DNA from: Armillaria gallica | Lineage: Eukaryota > Basidiomycota > Agaricomycetes > Agaricales > Physalacriaceae | Assembly (NCBI GenBank): GCA_037576215.1 | Contig: JBANDB010000015.1 | Span: 2,232,001 to 2,296,000 of the forward strand | Reading direction: 5' to 3' | Length of the DNA: 64,000 nt | Shown: in pieces, positions 12,577 to 24,884 of the stretch | Layout of the letters: every line of letters starts with the position of its first letter | Numbering within the stretch: position 1 is the first letter of the stretch | Translations under genes and position numbers: made by a program | The notes under the pieces: generated by a model | The model's input: only the letters and a program-made list of their open reading frames with translations | The model's database searches: none | Told to the model about the DNA's origin: nothing

Positions 12577-13433
12577 GCGTGTCAGATTCCTCTCCTCTCT
12601 GGTTACCTGATTTCTCGTAGACAGAGCGGACTGGTGAGTTATAGATATCAAGGCTAATGTTGACATGGCGCGATGGTATTGGGGGGAAGTTAAATCAAGT
12701 TTCACAGCAGGGTGACCGGGCACCTAGAAAAGATCGGAAAAGACGGCGAACGAGGGGCGAGACCTGCTCGTCAAGCGATGAGGAAGACAGAGCTTCACAG
12801 ATGGGCTCCGATCTAAAAAGAATGGCTGAAGGTAGCTTAATAATTGATGGTTTCCTGTAATTGCTATACACTAGCTTTCCACTCTGCTTCGCTGTCATCC
12901 ATTCCCTCAAGGCTCATCTCGCAGGCTACGAATGCTTACGGTGAGGGGAGGAAACACCGATGACTGGGGATTGAGTTAGTGTAGGGATGGATCATGGGCG
13001 AGGGGTTGTACTGATACCTATTGAGGGTTCTCCGATGAGGATAACGTCACCAATCCGGTGATGAACGGCATAACGGACGAGCGGGGTTTGTGATTCTGGT
13101 TGATGCTCGGAGCGTCGCGCGTCTTGAAAAATACTAGTCAGTCTTGATAGCAAATTTTGGATAAGTTCAATATTCAAGGCGTGTAATGGTTCTTCCTAGC
13201 ACATAGATCTGCTCCATTCATGGTGACGGAGCAAGCCAGGCTGAGCTTTTTCGAAAAGGAAAGTCTGGATAAAAATACTTCAAAGTCTTCGGAGTTAGAC
13301 CCGAGTCTAGTTTTAGGGCATACCTTCAATGTCTGGATATACATGGCGTCTGGCTTCGCGCACTCACTTGGGTTCGTGTACTACAATAGTAATTACAACT
13401 ACAAACACCCTTCTGCATTCACGTTATTCATTT
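12577..13433. other. Intergenic, no supported gene
   Basis: Convergent 3' flanks of the seven-helix gene and SSADH. Short open frames (for example 12657-12860) are unconvincing. Confidence 0.4.
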
Positions 13434-15241
13434 TTAGGCACCAATGCCTCCAAAGACAATAAGCTTCTCGTTCATATACTCGTCAATACCACGAGGCCCA
13501 CCCTCACGTCCAATCCCACTCTCCTTGATTCCACCAAACGGTATCGCCGCCTGCGTGATCATACCCACATTAGTGCCCACCATCCCCACCTCGAGTTTCT
13601 CCGCTACGCGCCAGACACGGCCGACATCTCTTGAAAAGAGGTAGCCAGCAAGACCGACATCGACGTTGTTCGCCAGATGGAGGACCTCCTCTTCTGTTTC
13701 GAACTTGGTCAGAGATGCCAGTGGGCCGAAGGTCTCCTCGGTGTTGACTAGAGCATCGATGGGGACGTCAGTGAGAATAGTTGGGTGGTAGAAGGACGAT
13801 GAGGGATCATCAGGAGTCAAGGGTTTACCCCCGATAACAACTGAAGCACCGCGAGATACGGCGTCCTCGACGTGTGAGTGTACTTTCTCCAAGGCGCGAC
13901 GATGAATGAGAGGACCATGGGTGCTACAGATCTTATAAGAATGTGCGGAAACGAATAACAGGCAGGCTTACACTCCGTCCGCGACACCATTGCCGACCTT
14001 GAATGCTGACACCTGCGCCGCCAGTTTGGACGCAAATTCGTCGTAGACAGAAGCGTGGACGTAAAGACGATTAGCGCAGACGCAAGTTTGTCCACCACCA
14101 CGGAACTTGCAAGCTATAGCAGCAGTTACGGCTTCGTCGATGTTTGCATCATCGAACACGATGAAAGGCGCGTTGCCGCCAGCTTCGATCGATATTCTAA
14201 GCAAAAAAAATCAATACGAGAACACGCGAGAAGGAAAAATATTACATACTTTTTCAATGTGCTCGCGGCCATGCTGTACAGCAATTTGGCGACGTTGGTC
14301 GAACCAGTAAAGGTAACCTTTTTGACAATCTTGCTCTCGCACATCTCTTTACCAACTGACACCACGTTCTTTTGAGTAGTCACAATGTTGACGACGCCTG
14401 GAGGGAAGCCTGCCCGGTTGCAAAGCTAGCGATATCATGAGAATGAGTCGCCGTATTTCAAACCAGAGGCTTACTTCTGCCAATGCAAGCGCGCTAAACG
14501 GAGTCTCGGGAGCGGGTTTAATGACCGCCGTGCATCCAGCGGCCAAGGCAGCACCAAGCTTACGGGTGATCATGGCTGACGGGAAGTTCCAGGGAGTAAG
14601 GATCGCCACGACACCGGCTGGTTGCTTGATGACAACATTTCGGAGTCCAGGGACGACTGAAGGGATATGGTCTCCGTAGGTGCGAAGCGCCTCTGCCGCG
14701 TACCAATCAAGAAATGACGCGCTGTATCTATTCTCACCCTATGGAACATAATCATTGATATTTACACCATCGATCAAGATCAAAAACACACCCACAATCG
14801 CGTCAGAAAGAGCCTTTCCGTTTTCAACGGTTATCAATCGAGAAAGATCGTCGTGATGCTCAACCATAAGATTATGCAGCTTGTGGAGCAGTTCTTGTTT
14901 GTGCTAAACATCAAATCAGATCACTTTTCGAATGCCAAGAACGCCCACTCACTTTGGGTGTGGTCGCACTCCATGAAGGGAAAGCTCTCGCAGCGGCGTC
15001 GATGGCTTCCTTGGTCTCCTCGAGACCCATATCCGGCACGGTCGCAAGCTCCTCTAGCGTTGCCGGGTCTAGATGCGAAAACGATAAGATTTTCACAGCA
15101 ATACAAAGCGCCAGGGGACTCACTGGTCACCTGGAACGTTGATCTATCCTTTGCGTCCACCCATTTCCCATCGATGAGTCCCTGGGTTTTAATGAGCGAA
15201 GAATCTTTGAGGCCAAAGACAGAAGCATCGAAGGTGGCCAT
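13434..15241 (-). CDS. Succinate-semialdehyde dehydrogenase
   Basis: Exons 15241-15124, 15068-14953, 14903-14796, 14738-14475, 14425-14250, 14196-13972 and 13923-13434 join in frame to 498 residues, the family's usual length. The product begins [13 protein letters not shown] and has no clear mitochondrial presequence. Key motifs: [22 protein letters not shown] (NAD(P) site), the general-base Glu in [11 protein letters not shown] (usually LELGG), and the nucleophilic Cys in [17 protein letters not shown] and the C-terminal [13 protein letters not shown] follow. These point to the GabD class rather than general aldehyde dehydrogenases. It oxidises succinic semialdehyde to succinate, the last step of GABA breakdown. 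It is divergent from lamB with a 304 bp shared promoter. Confidence 0.93.
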
Positions 15242-15545
15242 TGTTTGGGAGAAAGTCGAATGCGGAGCGGGAGGGCGCGAAAAACAAATCGCTGGTACGC
15301 AGCATTTGAGAAGAAATTTGACATCCGGGAAATGCCGCGATTGGGCTGATCTTTGATACCCGAAATATTTCAGGCCCCGGCAGGCGGAAATACAGACACC
15401 GGGACAGGCACGGCACTGAGATAAAACAGGTTAAAACCAAGATAACGCAGATGTTATTCAAATTGCTCACATATTTACGTTGCCCGGCAGCTTAACTTCC
15501 TGGGTCAGCGGATAGCTATCGCTCTTTCTCGACGTGCTCAACGCC
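15242..15545. promoter_or_regulatory. Bidirectional promoter of SSADH and lamB
   Basis: The 304 bp between two divergent start codons contains GATAA at about 15420 and 15441 and a perfect palindrome GATAGCTATC at 15511-15520, about 25 bp before the lamB ATG. Several GC-rich CCGG/CGG elements also occur and could suit a Zn2Cys6 activator of the AmdR kind, but no specific site can be named. Confidence 0.5.
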
Positions 15546-16596
15546 ATGAAGATATCAATCAATTGCGACATGGGCGAGGCGTTTGGTCGCTGGAAGCTGG
15601 GGCCAGATGAGGAGCTCATGCCGCTCATCGACTATGGTAAGTTCGACGGCATACAGTTATCAAGTTCTGAAGCTTCTATGCCTCTTCAGCGAACGTCGCA
15701 TGCGGGTTCCATGCCGGTGACCCATCAACCATGCTGAAGACTATACGACTTGCCAAGAAGTATGGAGTTAAGGTCGGGGCGCATCCGGGACTCGACGATA
15801 TCAAGGGTTTTGGCCGTCGTGAGATCGACGTCAAGCCTGAGGAGCTATACGCGCAGACCCTTTACCAGGTTGGAGCGTGTAAGGCGATTCTGGAGGCAGA
15901 AGGGATGTCTCTTCATCACGTCAAAGGTGCGTCTGACGACACGTCGCTTTAGATATTATGTATGAACGCTCCTTCTCCAGTGCATGGGAAATTATACTTC
16001 ATGATGGTGTGTCAGTGCATCTAGTCTGATGACGACTCTTGGAACTTACTTGATTGCAAAGACTAAATCAGAGGCCGTCGCAGATGCAGTCGTTAGGGCT
16101 ATCGCGTCATTCAAGGTCCCCATGTTTGGACTCTCGGGTACGTTGCACGAAACGAGCGCGAACAAGTACGGCGTCCCCTTCCATCCGGTACGCTTTATTG
16201 TGACCTGTTGGTTGAATCTAATTCTGTTGTCTTGCAGGAAACGTATGTCGACATTGACTACAGTCCGGAGGGACAACTGCAACCGGTCGACTTTGATAAT
16301 CTAGTGAGCCCGGAGATGATAAAGAAGAGGATTCAAAGTCTAGCGGAAACAGGGTGTGGTTAGTATCCAGTTGACTTTATGAAGAACGCTCAACATTGAC
16401 GAACCTCTTGTGGGCTTTACTAGGAATTGACAACACTGGTGCACCTCTGTCCTTCCTGTTCGCCAAGCAACCGAAAGGAGGACTGCCACATATACCGGAG
16501 GAAGCATACACCATCTGCCTACATGGAGACATGCCAAGTGCGATGGAGAACATGAAAGGGTATGACCAACGCGCTGAACCGATGATAGCAGACTGA
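15546..16596 (+). CDS. lamB: LamB/YcsF family protein (PxpA-type lactam/5-oxoprolinase subunit)
   Basis: Exons 15546-15636, 15690-15926, 15981-16006, 16062-16187, 16238-16358 and 16424-16596 join in frame to 257 residues, the family's usual length. The start [19 protein letters not shown] carries the N-terminal D-x-GE signature. [30 protein letters not shown] and the C-terminal YTICLHGD follow in the expected order. The usual KPHG motif reads KVHG at the exon 2/3 joint. Bacterial PxpA works with a biotin-independent PxpB/C pair on 5-oxoproline; in A. nidulans LamB is needed with LamA for 2-pyrrolidinone. The partner here would be the lamA product at the left edge. The acceptor chosen at 16061 (AAAG) is the least certain junction. 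Confidence 0.9.
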
Positions 16597-17439
16597 TTGG
16601 GTTTTATCTTCGTAGCGCGCGCGAAGGCATTAATGCTGCTGGCATGAATCTGTAAAGGATGGTTATGAAGGATTGATAGCATCGAAAGTTAACTTGCCAT
16701 ATATGCTTAATTTATGCTAGGCCAGCGGAATATACCATATGCCCAACGTTTTGCTTCCCAAGGAAACCTGACCTCGCAAATGAACATCTCGAACAAGTTA
16801 AATTATTCTGGGATTGAGGTGAGTGATCGGCAGAGTACAACGCAACAGTTCGAATGTTCAGTGTTCATCGGTCCGAAGCAAATCGTACTTCTGGTAGTAT
16901 TTCGGTGCCCTTGGTCCAGGTGAATGTAGCGGTTACCGCTTACAAGATTCCTTTGGTACTTTGTAAAAAGATGACACCTGAAAAAATTATAAGATATAGC
17001 TTGAAATCATATGGTAACTCTGTTGTTGAGACGTGCCTCGAAACAAACGACTCGAATGGCTCCCATGCATGGCCACCGCCTGCCATGCTTTGCTATGAAT
17101 AGCTACCATCACATGGCAACTTTTGTAGTTCCCCGAGAGCACATGAAAAGATGAAGGAAAGAAAAGGCAAGGATGACGCCGATGAAGTGGTTCAGAACGA
17201 AATCTTACCCCCATTTTGATTATTTGAACAAATTTGAATTTTTGGTATCATGCACGTGACATAGTTATGGCATTAAATTTTATACGACGACCTGCTCCAT
17301 TAATAGCTTCTATCTTCGCGGTGCCGCCCATGCATGACAGATACACGACATAATACAGCAGGCCAAATAACGGGTCATCCGTACGCGTCATTTTTGTTTC
17401 GTTCAAACCTCGAAGTTCCAGCAGGGTCCCGTGATGTAG
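16597..17439. other. Intergenic between lamB and GABA aminotransferase
   Basis: Convergent 3' flanks of two genes. No coding frame is convincing. The stretch 17220-17290 is AT-rich and probably contains polyadenylation signals. Confidence 0.4.
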
Positions 17440-18966
17440 TTAATTAGCGCTCTCCTTGACAGCCTCCCTGATTGATTCGGCAATGATATCGCAACCCTTC
17501 TTCATGTCTTCCTCGGTAATGTTGAGGGGAGGAATGAGACGCAAGACCTCGAAGGCACTAGTCGTCAAGATGAGAAGGCCCTTCTTGACGCATCGCTTCA
17601 TCACCCTTGCTGCAAGACCAGCGGGGATATCAGAGGGGGCTTGCGATACAAGACCTGACTTGATTTCAGCAGGTCCAACAGGCGCCTTGAACTCGAGACC
17701 AATCATGAGGCCACGGCCACGGACGTCGAGAATGTACTTGCCGACTTCAGGGTCAGCGGCGAGTGCGTTCAGAGCGTCAAACGCCTGCTTGGAACTGCAG
17801 AGGAAAACGTTAATGAGAATGGGAGCCACGCTGATGCTTTCATAACCCACCGAGCGCGAACGTTAGGGAGAATGTCACCACCCTTCATGATCTTGGCGAC
17901 TTCGACAGCGGCAGCACAAGAGATGGCATTACCAGCATAGGTTCCGCCCATCGAACCAGGTGGTAGCTTGTCAGTGAGCTCCTTTCGGCTGATAACACCA
18001 CTGAGAGGGAAACCGTTGGCAAGACCCTTGGCAATGACCAGGATATCCGGCCTGACTCCACTTTGTTCAATAGCAAAGTAGTCACCACTCCGTGAAAATC
18101 CACTCTGGACTTCGTCGATAATCAGCATGATACCAAAGGCGTCACAGATCCTACGAAGTCCCTGGAGGAACTCGACGGGAGTCGAAACGTAACCTCCCTC
18201 ACCAAGAATGGGCTCAATGATGATGGCAGCCGTGTCGGCGGGAGCAGTCTGGCTAGTGAGAACGAGGCCAAGCTGCTTGAGGCAGAACTCAGATAGCTCG
18301 GCTGGAGAGGTTTCCTTGGGGAGACCAAGGGGGTGGAAGTATGGATAAGGCGTCTGGAAAACACCAGGCATGATGGGGTGGACTCCGGCAGAGTAGATAG
18401 TCTTGCTGCGCGTAACAGCCATAGCGCCAAATGTGCGACCGTGATACCCGCTCTGCATACAGATAATGTTTTGCCTGCCCGTCGCGATACGCGCAATCTT
18501 GAGAGCGGCCTCAATAGCCTCCGATCCCGAATTCCAGAAGAAGAAGGAGTCGAGCGAAGGGTCGGGCATCATAGGAAGGAGCTCCTCAATGAGTCTCACG
18601 TACGGAGTATGGAACGCTATGGAGCACTGGGTTGCGACTGAGTCATAGTAGCGAATTTGATATCCCAAGGAAACGCACCTGTCCGTGGACTACTGACATG
18701 CATTGGTCCGCAGCAGCTTTGGAGATCTGTGGATGGCAATGCCCTAGGAAAAGCGTTGGAAGAGAGTACCATTGCGTTGATAATCACGACGTACCCAAGG
18801 AAGTCACACCGATACCGCAGGTGAAGTCGAGCAATGTACGGCCATCGTCAAAAGTCATGTACGATCCTGAAGCATTCTCAATGATAGCATCATCGATAAC
18901 ACGCCCTAAACCGTGGGTAGTGTGCTTCTGGCCTAGTGAGAGAAGGGCTGTGTTCGTCGACGGCAT
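17440..18966 (-). CDS. gatA: 4-aminobutyrate (GABA) aminotransferase
   Basis: Exons 18966-18795, 18743-18679, 18626-17851 and 17794-17440 join in frame to 455 residues. This is a class III PLP-dependent aminotransferase. SGSEAIEAALKIAR and the YHGRTFGAMAVTRSK region contact the cofactor phosphate, IIDEVQSGFSRSGD holds the PLP-binding Asp, and IAKGLANGFPLSG carries the Schiff-base Lys. The GTYAGNAISCAAA and VRGRGLMIGLEF stretches are also typical. It moves the amino group of GABA to 2-oxoglutarate, giving succinic semialdehyde for the neighbouring dehydrogenase. A. nidulans gatA is co-regulated with the lam genes. GATAA motifs lie just upstream (reverse near 18978, forward near 19227). Confidence 0.93.
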
Positions 18967-20611
18967 GACTACGTGTTTATCTTTTGAACATGTTAGCTCT
19001 CCCGTTATTATCGAAAATCAAAAAGTACGCACGTTTAACAGAACACGGAAAAACGAACGGTTAAAGCAAACATGGATGTGGTCCGTTTTATATTCACAGC
19101 GGCGATCCGCAATAAATTTTCTTAGGACATATCGAGCGATAGTAACCGAGGTACGGCAGCCTGTCAGCCGAGGCGAACCGTTTCAAGTCTCATCGATGAG
19201 ACCGCAAGATTGTAGTCCCGGAACCTGATAAGAACCTTCAAGTCAAAGATGAGTTAGAATGCAACCCGACGAGCGCCCTACCGTGTTGTCTGTTTCGAGT
19301 TTTTCCTACGGTCTGCAAGGCGTAAAGATTCAGGAAACCGATAAAACAGTACGGAAACCTAAGAAAAATGGACAAGGCAACTTGCTGTGGTGGTTCATGC
19401 TGAAGTTGCAAAGGGAAATGATACTAGATAGGGGCTGTGAAGCCAGTTCGTTGTGCCGGCCGGCGCTTTTTTCAGTTACCTAATCACACGTGACTTCCGA
19501 TCAGGCGCGATCGCCACCGCGTCGTTGATTGGCCGTCGAGGTTCATTAAAAATTTTTGAACCTCACCGAACGTCGTGAACGGTAAACTTGCGATATCCCA
19601 AGCCGTTACCTCTCCAGTGCCCTAAGAAGCTGATATTATTACTCCTCCTGGAACCAGACAAAACCTCCCTCAACTGGCGCTTTAAAACCCCTATGGTTCC
19701 GTCAAGGACATAGATGCTATTACGACTGGCGTCCCACCTGGTCTCACCACGGGATACAATACGCAATAACGGAACTGTTAGGCAAGAGTATCTATCTTCT
19801 CATGTGTCTTAACTCCTTTCATCGGAGAGAAAATGAGTTCTTCGAGTCGTAGACTCTTCGCAATTTACGTACTAATACTTTTTAGTATACTTGTCTCGCT
19901 TTACGATTACACGGCTTCGGTTGGCATGTTCATCCTCCACTAGTGACAATTCAACTGATGGTCATCGATTCGTAAACTTATATAGAGCCAAGCACAACTT
20001 TCTCTTGTGGGACCCGAATACTGTCACTGCCTTTCAAAAGAAATTGACAGCCTGGATCTCCCTGGGGCGAACGGCATTACCGAATTCAGGAAGCTCATGT
20101 TCACATGTACATCGACTCTTCCGGGATATTATCATTCATTGGTGTCGTTTATGTTTTGCACGAGGTCAGCGGACGTTGTTCACAACTCGGGACGTTATTA
20201 GAATAATCTGAAGTTCCCTTTCAAATTATCGACCCGAGTATCCGGATGAAAAAGGCTCACGAAATCGCTCAACGGGAATAATATTTTTTGAAGGAGTTTA
20301 CGGCGACCCTGTATCCGGAACTTCAGCTTCACATTCAAAATTTTCATTCAACTCGCTATGGTCGACATGTACACTCATAGAAGCGATGTTATCATACATA
20401 ATAGGTGTGATAAAAATGCTTACACCTGAGTAATTTCGGACCACCGTATAACCAATGTCCAATGATGCGTGCTGATGCTTCTTGCGCATATCAGTATTTG
20501 GGCAAGGATCGAATAGATCCCTGAAGATCTGGGAGATAATTGCCCAGTCCTTGCTTATTGAGATGGCAACTGCACAATCTATAATCACAGGATATACAGA
20601 ATACGTAAGTA
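18967..20611. other. Intergenic upstream of gatA, no supported gene
   Basis: Contains the gatA promoter with a few GATAA cores. Open frames in 19.5-20.6 kb show no family features, and I call none. Confidence 0.4.
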
Positions 20612-22673
20612 TCATGACGGAGGAACACGGAGGGATAGCAGGGCGCCATTCTCGCCGATCTCGCGCATATAAACCTCCAGTTCCCCTTCTTCAGATGCCT
20701 GGAAAATGACTTGCAATGTAGTCGTCCATTTACTAGCATCAGGCCCGTTGCCCTTCGTTTTGATTCCTAACAGAGCTTCGGCCTCCTCCGCACCAAGGAA
20801 GGCGACTTTGTTCATCTGAGGATGCTTCTGCTCCTCATATTCATCTTCCTCTTCCTCCTCTTCATCGTCGGAAAGTTCGAGCTTCTCGAGCTTCACCTTG
20901 TCTATGCGGACCTTCTCCTCTATCTCCCACACCTCAAACGCAAACTTCTTCGACTCTTCGGTAAGAGCAGCATCGAAAGAGATAATTCGGCGAGCGGGAA
21001 GCGGCGTGTCTTTCCACAGGACAGTTATCCATGTCCCGGCCTTGTGTTCCTCGCCTTCGCCAGGGAAGTACAACCCGATGGAACGCGTCATCACGGGAGC
21101 CTCGGTGACTGAGGCCCTCTCAAAGGCTTGTCGAATCTCCGCATAGTCCTCGTCATGAGGCAAGAAGCGATCAAGGCTGCCTGTACCGCACTACCCCGAG
21201 CTAGGATCGTTGTGGGGTCGCCAACACCACCACCAACTACAGTTCCAAGCGAAAACGGCGTGTCGACGGCATCATCGAAGCCACAGGAGGTGATGAGGTG
21301 TTCGTTCAAACCCGGTAGACATGTCGTCCCACCCACATAAACGATCTCGTTTATGTAGTAGGAATCGATGTCAAGGGACTTCAAGAGCTCCTCAACAGCA
21401 GCAGCAACTGCAGTGTACACCGACCGCACCACCATATCGAACCTAATTCGGTTGATAGAACCAGTATAGTCTAGACCCTCCTTTAATGACTCGACTGAAC
21501 ACGTCGCAGCACCAGGAGATGCACTCAAGGTGCGTTTTGTATGCTCGATGGCAAGGCGCAATTTAGCCTCAGCGCGCTTGTCGGCATTTTCGATGGAAGG
21601 AACAACCTTAAGTGGTGTTTTCGTCTTCTTGGTAAAGTCTGCCGCGAAGAAGGATACAAGCTTGTCGTCTATCTGGTCACCACTGATGGCGGATGTCGTT
21701 GATGAACCAAGGAGGTGCGCGAGACCTTCACGCATGGAGATAACGAATAGAGAAAGGGAGGACGAGCCGAGGTCGACAATGAGCTGCGTGCGATCTGGGT
21801 TGAGAGACGAGCTCCACTGTTCGCTGGAAGTGGTAGCTGCGGCGGCACCAGCTTCTTCTAAGAACTGCAACACCTTGACTCCAGCATCAGATGCTGCCTT
21901 GTCTAGGGCATCAATCTGAGCGTCGGTGAATGTAGGCGGCACCGTGACGACAGCGCCTTGTACTTTTTTCCCTAGGAAGTCCTGCGCAGACTGGATGAGA
22001 GACTGAAGGAAGATAGTGGTGACTTCGGAGACGGTAAGGATACGTTCGGTAGGGGTAGGTTCGGAACGGGGCGTAGGGGCGACAGAGGCTGCTGGGGTAT
22101 TGGATGCTGTAGAAGGTAGAGGCGCTGGGGCAGCCTGCAACACCTCAACCTTGTACGCCGGTACATCAGGAAGGTCGGGGTGCTGAATGACTGGCGCCGA
22201 TGTCGTTGATATTTCGGAAGATGGTATCTCGGAAAATCTAAATCATGTATTCAGCAGCCATGTAAGAAGATACCGAGGAGACGTACTTCTTGCCCAGGAG
22301 ATTACGGAATCCGGTGATCGTATTTTTTGAGTTCTTTACAAGCTGGTGTTTTGCTTGGTTGCCAATATACTGATAAGAATCTCAGCACAAGATATGACGA
22401 ACGAAAAGGCAGCCACACACCGTTTCTTCTCCGTGGAATGCAATCGTACAAGCAATCTGGCGTTCCCCATCCTCGTTGGCAATACATTCCGCCAATCCTT
22501 CCTTCAAAACAATGCCTGTTAGATGCAATAGAGCTAGGACAAAAAGGTGACAACCTTCGTGAATACCGCAATGGAAGCATACGAATTGCCGAAGTTGATT
22601 CCAACGACGGGGGAATGGCAGTACCCTCAACAGAGGGGTCGGCAATCCCGTTTGCCAGTGTTTCCGGAGCCAT
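20612..22673 (-). CDS. SSZ1: SSZ1-like Hsp70 of the ribosome-associated complex, with two frameshifts
   Basis: The reading starts MAPETLANGIADPSVEG at 22673. The ATPase start VVGINFGNSYASIAV then appears in a different frame after a CCCCC run (about 22609). EGLAECIANEDGERQIAC, YIGNQAKHQLVKNSKNT and a long exon 22143-21157 with LIVDLGSSSLSLFV and EIVYVGGTTCLPGLNEHL follow through normal introns. At about 21155 the frame changes again before PHDEDYAEIRQAFERAS, and the C-terminal domain runs to 20612 with an acidic stretch (DDEEEEEEDEYEEQ). Ssz1 pairs with zuotin at the ribosome exit tunnel; it is an atypical Hsp70 with a short C-terminus, as here. Apart from two one-base shifts it is well conserved. 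Either both shifts are sequence errors or this is a young pseudogene. Confidence 0.8.
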
Positions 22674-23319
22674 TACTGGATAACGTAGGCGCTGTTGTTA
22701 CAGTAGTCGCGGTAAGAAAGAAAAAAAATGCTGTCACGTGCGGATACTGGGGTTAAGGCTTAGAATATTTGCAAAAAGTAATTATTAAAAAATTCTATAT
22801 TTATTCTGCACTAGCAATAGCGACGGGAAACGTACACTGGAAACAGGAATAAAACTTGATACTTCCTGAAGATAAAGTGATTTCGACGCTTTGGGCATCA
22901 GCCTTGACGATCTTACCGCTAGGTTTCCCTACCTTGTCGGTACCTGACAGGCGGCCTAAGTAGTAAGTACTACTTAGTACATCATTGCTTAACTTATGGG
23001 CTCACTTGCGACCTAACAAGTAGCGAATATTAAGGAAACGGCTGATACGGTCACACTAGAGTCCAGTACCATGGTAGTTCCAGAGGTTTTGATCGTACTC
23101 GAAAACTGATGTTTTTGCCAGCATACTATGCTTGGAGGCAGGGCCGAGTGAGAATACTAAAGTTAGTTCGCCGGGAAGGTTGACAAGAAGTCCCGATCAA
23201 GATCATACGCGGAATCACGATAAACGAAGCCAGACGTCTGCCAGTGCAAGATCGCACTTCGTACGCTAGCGTAGATTAACATATGACTATCGAAAGGAAT
23301 GCATAGACGGTTGACTTCT
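22674..23319. other. Intergenic; possible short coding remnant
   Basis: A minus-strand frame of about 50 codons (22801-22955, containing GTDKVGKPSGKIVKAD) ends in a stop and follows a plausible acceptor, but no in-frame upstream exon was found. It may be a fragment of a lost gene. Confidence 0.25.
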
Positions 23320-24588
23320 TTATTTAGTATTGTACTTGGCATACGCGTCTTTCCAAGCTTTGGGCGCGTCGTCTTCGATAACATCCTAAAACAACTTTAA
23401 GTGGTCATATCTAACCAACAGTGGCGAACCCACTTACTCCGTGGCACATAATAATCCTGCTGAAGTCCCATTCTGAAACAACTTTGATGTCCCGACGCAT
23501 CGCCCTACAACGATTTCGTTAAGCATCCAATAAGCAACCAATCGCTGAAGCACTGACTCCTTATCCTTGCCTAAACTCCACAGGAGGGATTTCAAAACTA
23601 ATCCCGGAGGACTGATCTTACCAACGATGGGGACTTTTGAGGAAGCCTTGGACTTTGAGTACTGCTCGAGGTCGTTAGAAGCGGGGAATCATGGTATAGG
23701 GCTTAAAATACGCACTTGCTCCGTACCAGGTAGGTTGAAAATGAGATCGGCTACAACCAGGGATTTCGACGCGACGTGATAAAACGCGACGTCCTGGTTT
23801 TGAAAGCCGGGGAAGTAACTATAAACGGACAATTGTTCTATGATGTCCATGGGGAATGGCTGGTAACGTACTGAGCCTTTATCTATAAGGGTACGTGATC
23901 AGTATGCTGAGATGCTATGACAGCCGGGACGCAAACCTCGCTCTCAAAGCCATACTCTGTCTCTGGCGGATCAACGCCATAGGCTAACAAAAATTTTAGC
24001 ATGATCGGTGTCGACGGTCTTATCCTTGGCTCACCACCGGCGACGTCGAGGCCCTCATCCTTCTTCTTCTTGAACAGCCGCTCGACGACAACTAATTTCG
24101 CATCCGCATACGCCTTTTTGTATTCCGCTATGTCACTTATTCATTCTGACACTTAGGACAATGCCGAAAGATAAGGCATACCAAGAAAAAAATGGTGTTC
24201 CGCGTCTCCGGCCACAATCCATCTGAGAGATTGTCAGAAATTCCTTGATGTGCTAACGTCAGATACTCACTTTACAGGTCCCAACTTGTCGATGGTCTCT
24301 TTTGTGTCCTGGGTTAGCGGCGTTGACGCGAGAACCCATACATCTCCACTGGTTAACTTAATTGCGGTTGAGCGCCCACCGAACGGAATGAATCGAGCAC
24401 GCGTAAACGGCCTGCCCATGTTGATAGAACGTGAGACTCCTTCCACAGTAAGCAGAGCTTATCGCTCTCACTTGGAAAAGATCCAGACATCGGTGGTCAC
24501 CTAGCAAGAGTCTAATGAGAGGAGAATATTAAAATATGATACGAGCAGATACCTCTCGAATTACAAGTTCGTCCAAGTTCTTTGACAT
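23320..24588 (-). CDS. DUF4336 domain protein (metallo-beta-lactamase-like fold)
   Basis: Start MSKNLDELVIRE at 24588, followed by about eight exons with 45-60 bp introns. The sequence reads VTTDVWIFSK, PFTRARFIPFGGRSTAIKL, SGDVWVLASTPL, KWIVAGDAEHHFFLG, EYKKAYADAKLVVVE and ETEYGFESE. It continues with HYFPGFQNQDVAFYHVASKS, VADLIFNLPGTEQ and WDFSRIIMCHGDVIEDDAP, and ends AKYNTK at 23320. This is the full layout of the widespread fungal DUF4336 proteins (about 250 residues). The family resembles the metallo-hydrolase fold; HH in AGDAEHHFF and MCHGD are candidate metal ligands. Substrate unknown. All joints are in frame and the gene looks intact. Confidence 0.85.
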
Positions 24589-24884
24589 GGTGAAAGTGTG
24601 GGAAAGACATAGGCCATACGGACTTGGACCTTTTTGTATTGAGGCGATCGGTTGGACATATTTGTGTGAAACAGCCAAGCCACGCGAATATCACGAGGCA
24701 TCTAGACTCACGGCATTGTACGGGCTTGTGCGGGGTCCGTTTGACTAAGTACGTCTGGGGGTGAAGGGAAAGAAGCGGAAGATCGTACGACTCGTAAGAG
24801 CTTCACAAACGGTGACCTTGAAAAGAGAACATAGCAAGAAAATGCTGGTATATTGAACGAAGGAATGTCGCATGTTCATCGCGT

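Noticed and set aside
18122..18514. 130-codon open frame on the minus strand
   Set aside because: It overlaps the main GABA aminotransferase exon in another frame and is a codon-bias shadow.
21530..21919. 129-codon plus-strand frame inside SSZ1
   Set aside because: Antisense shadow; the Hsp70 reading on the other strand is clearly the coding one.
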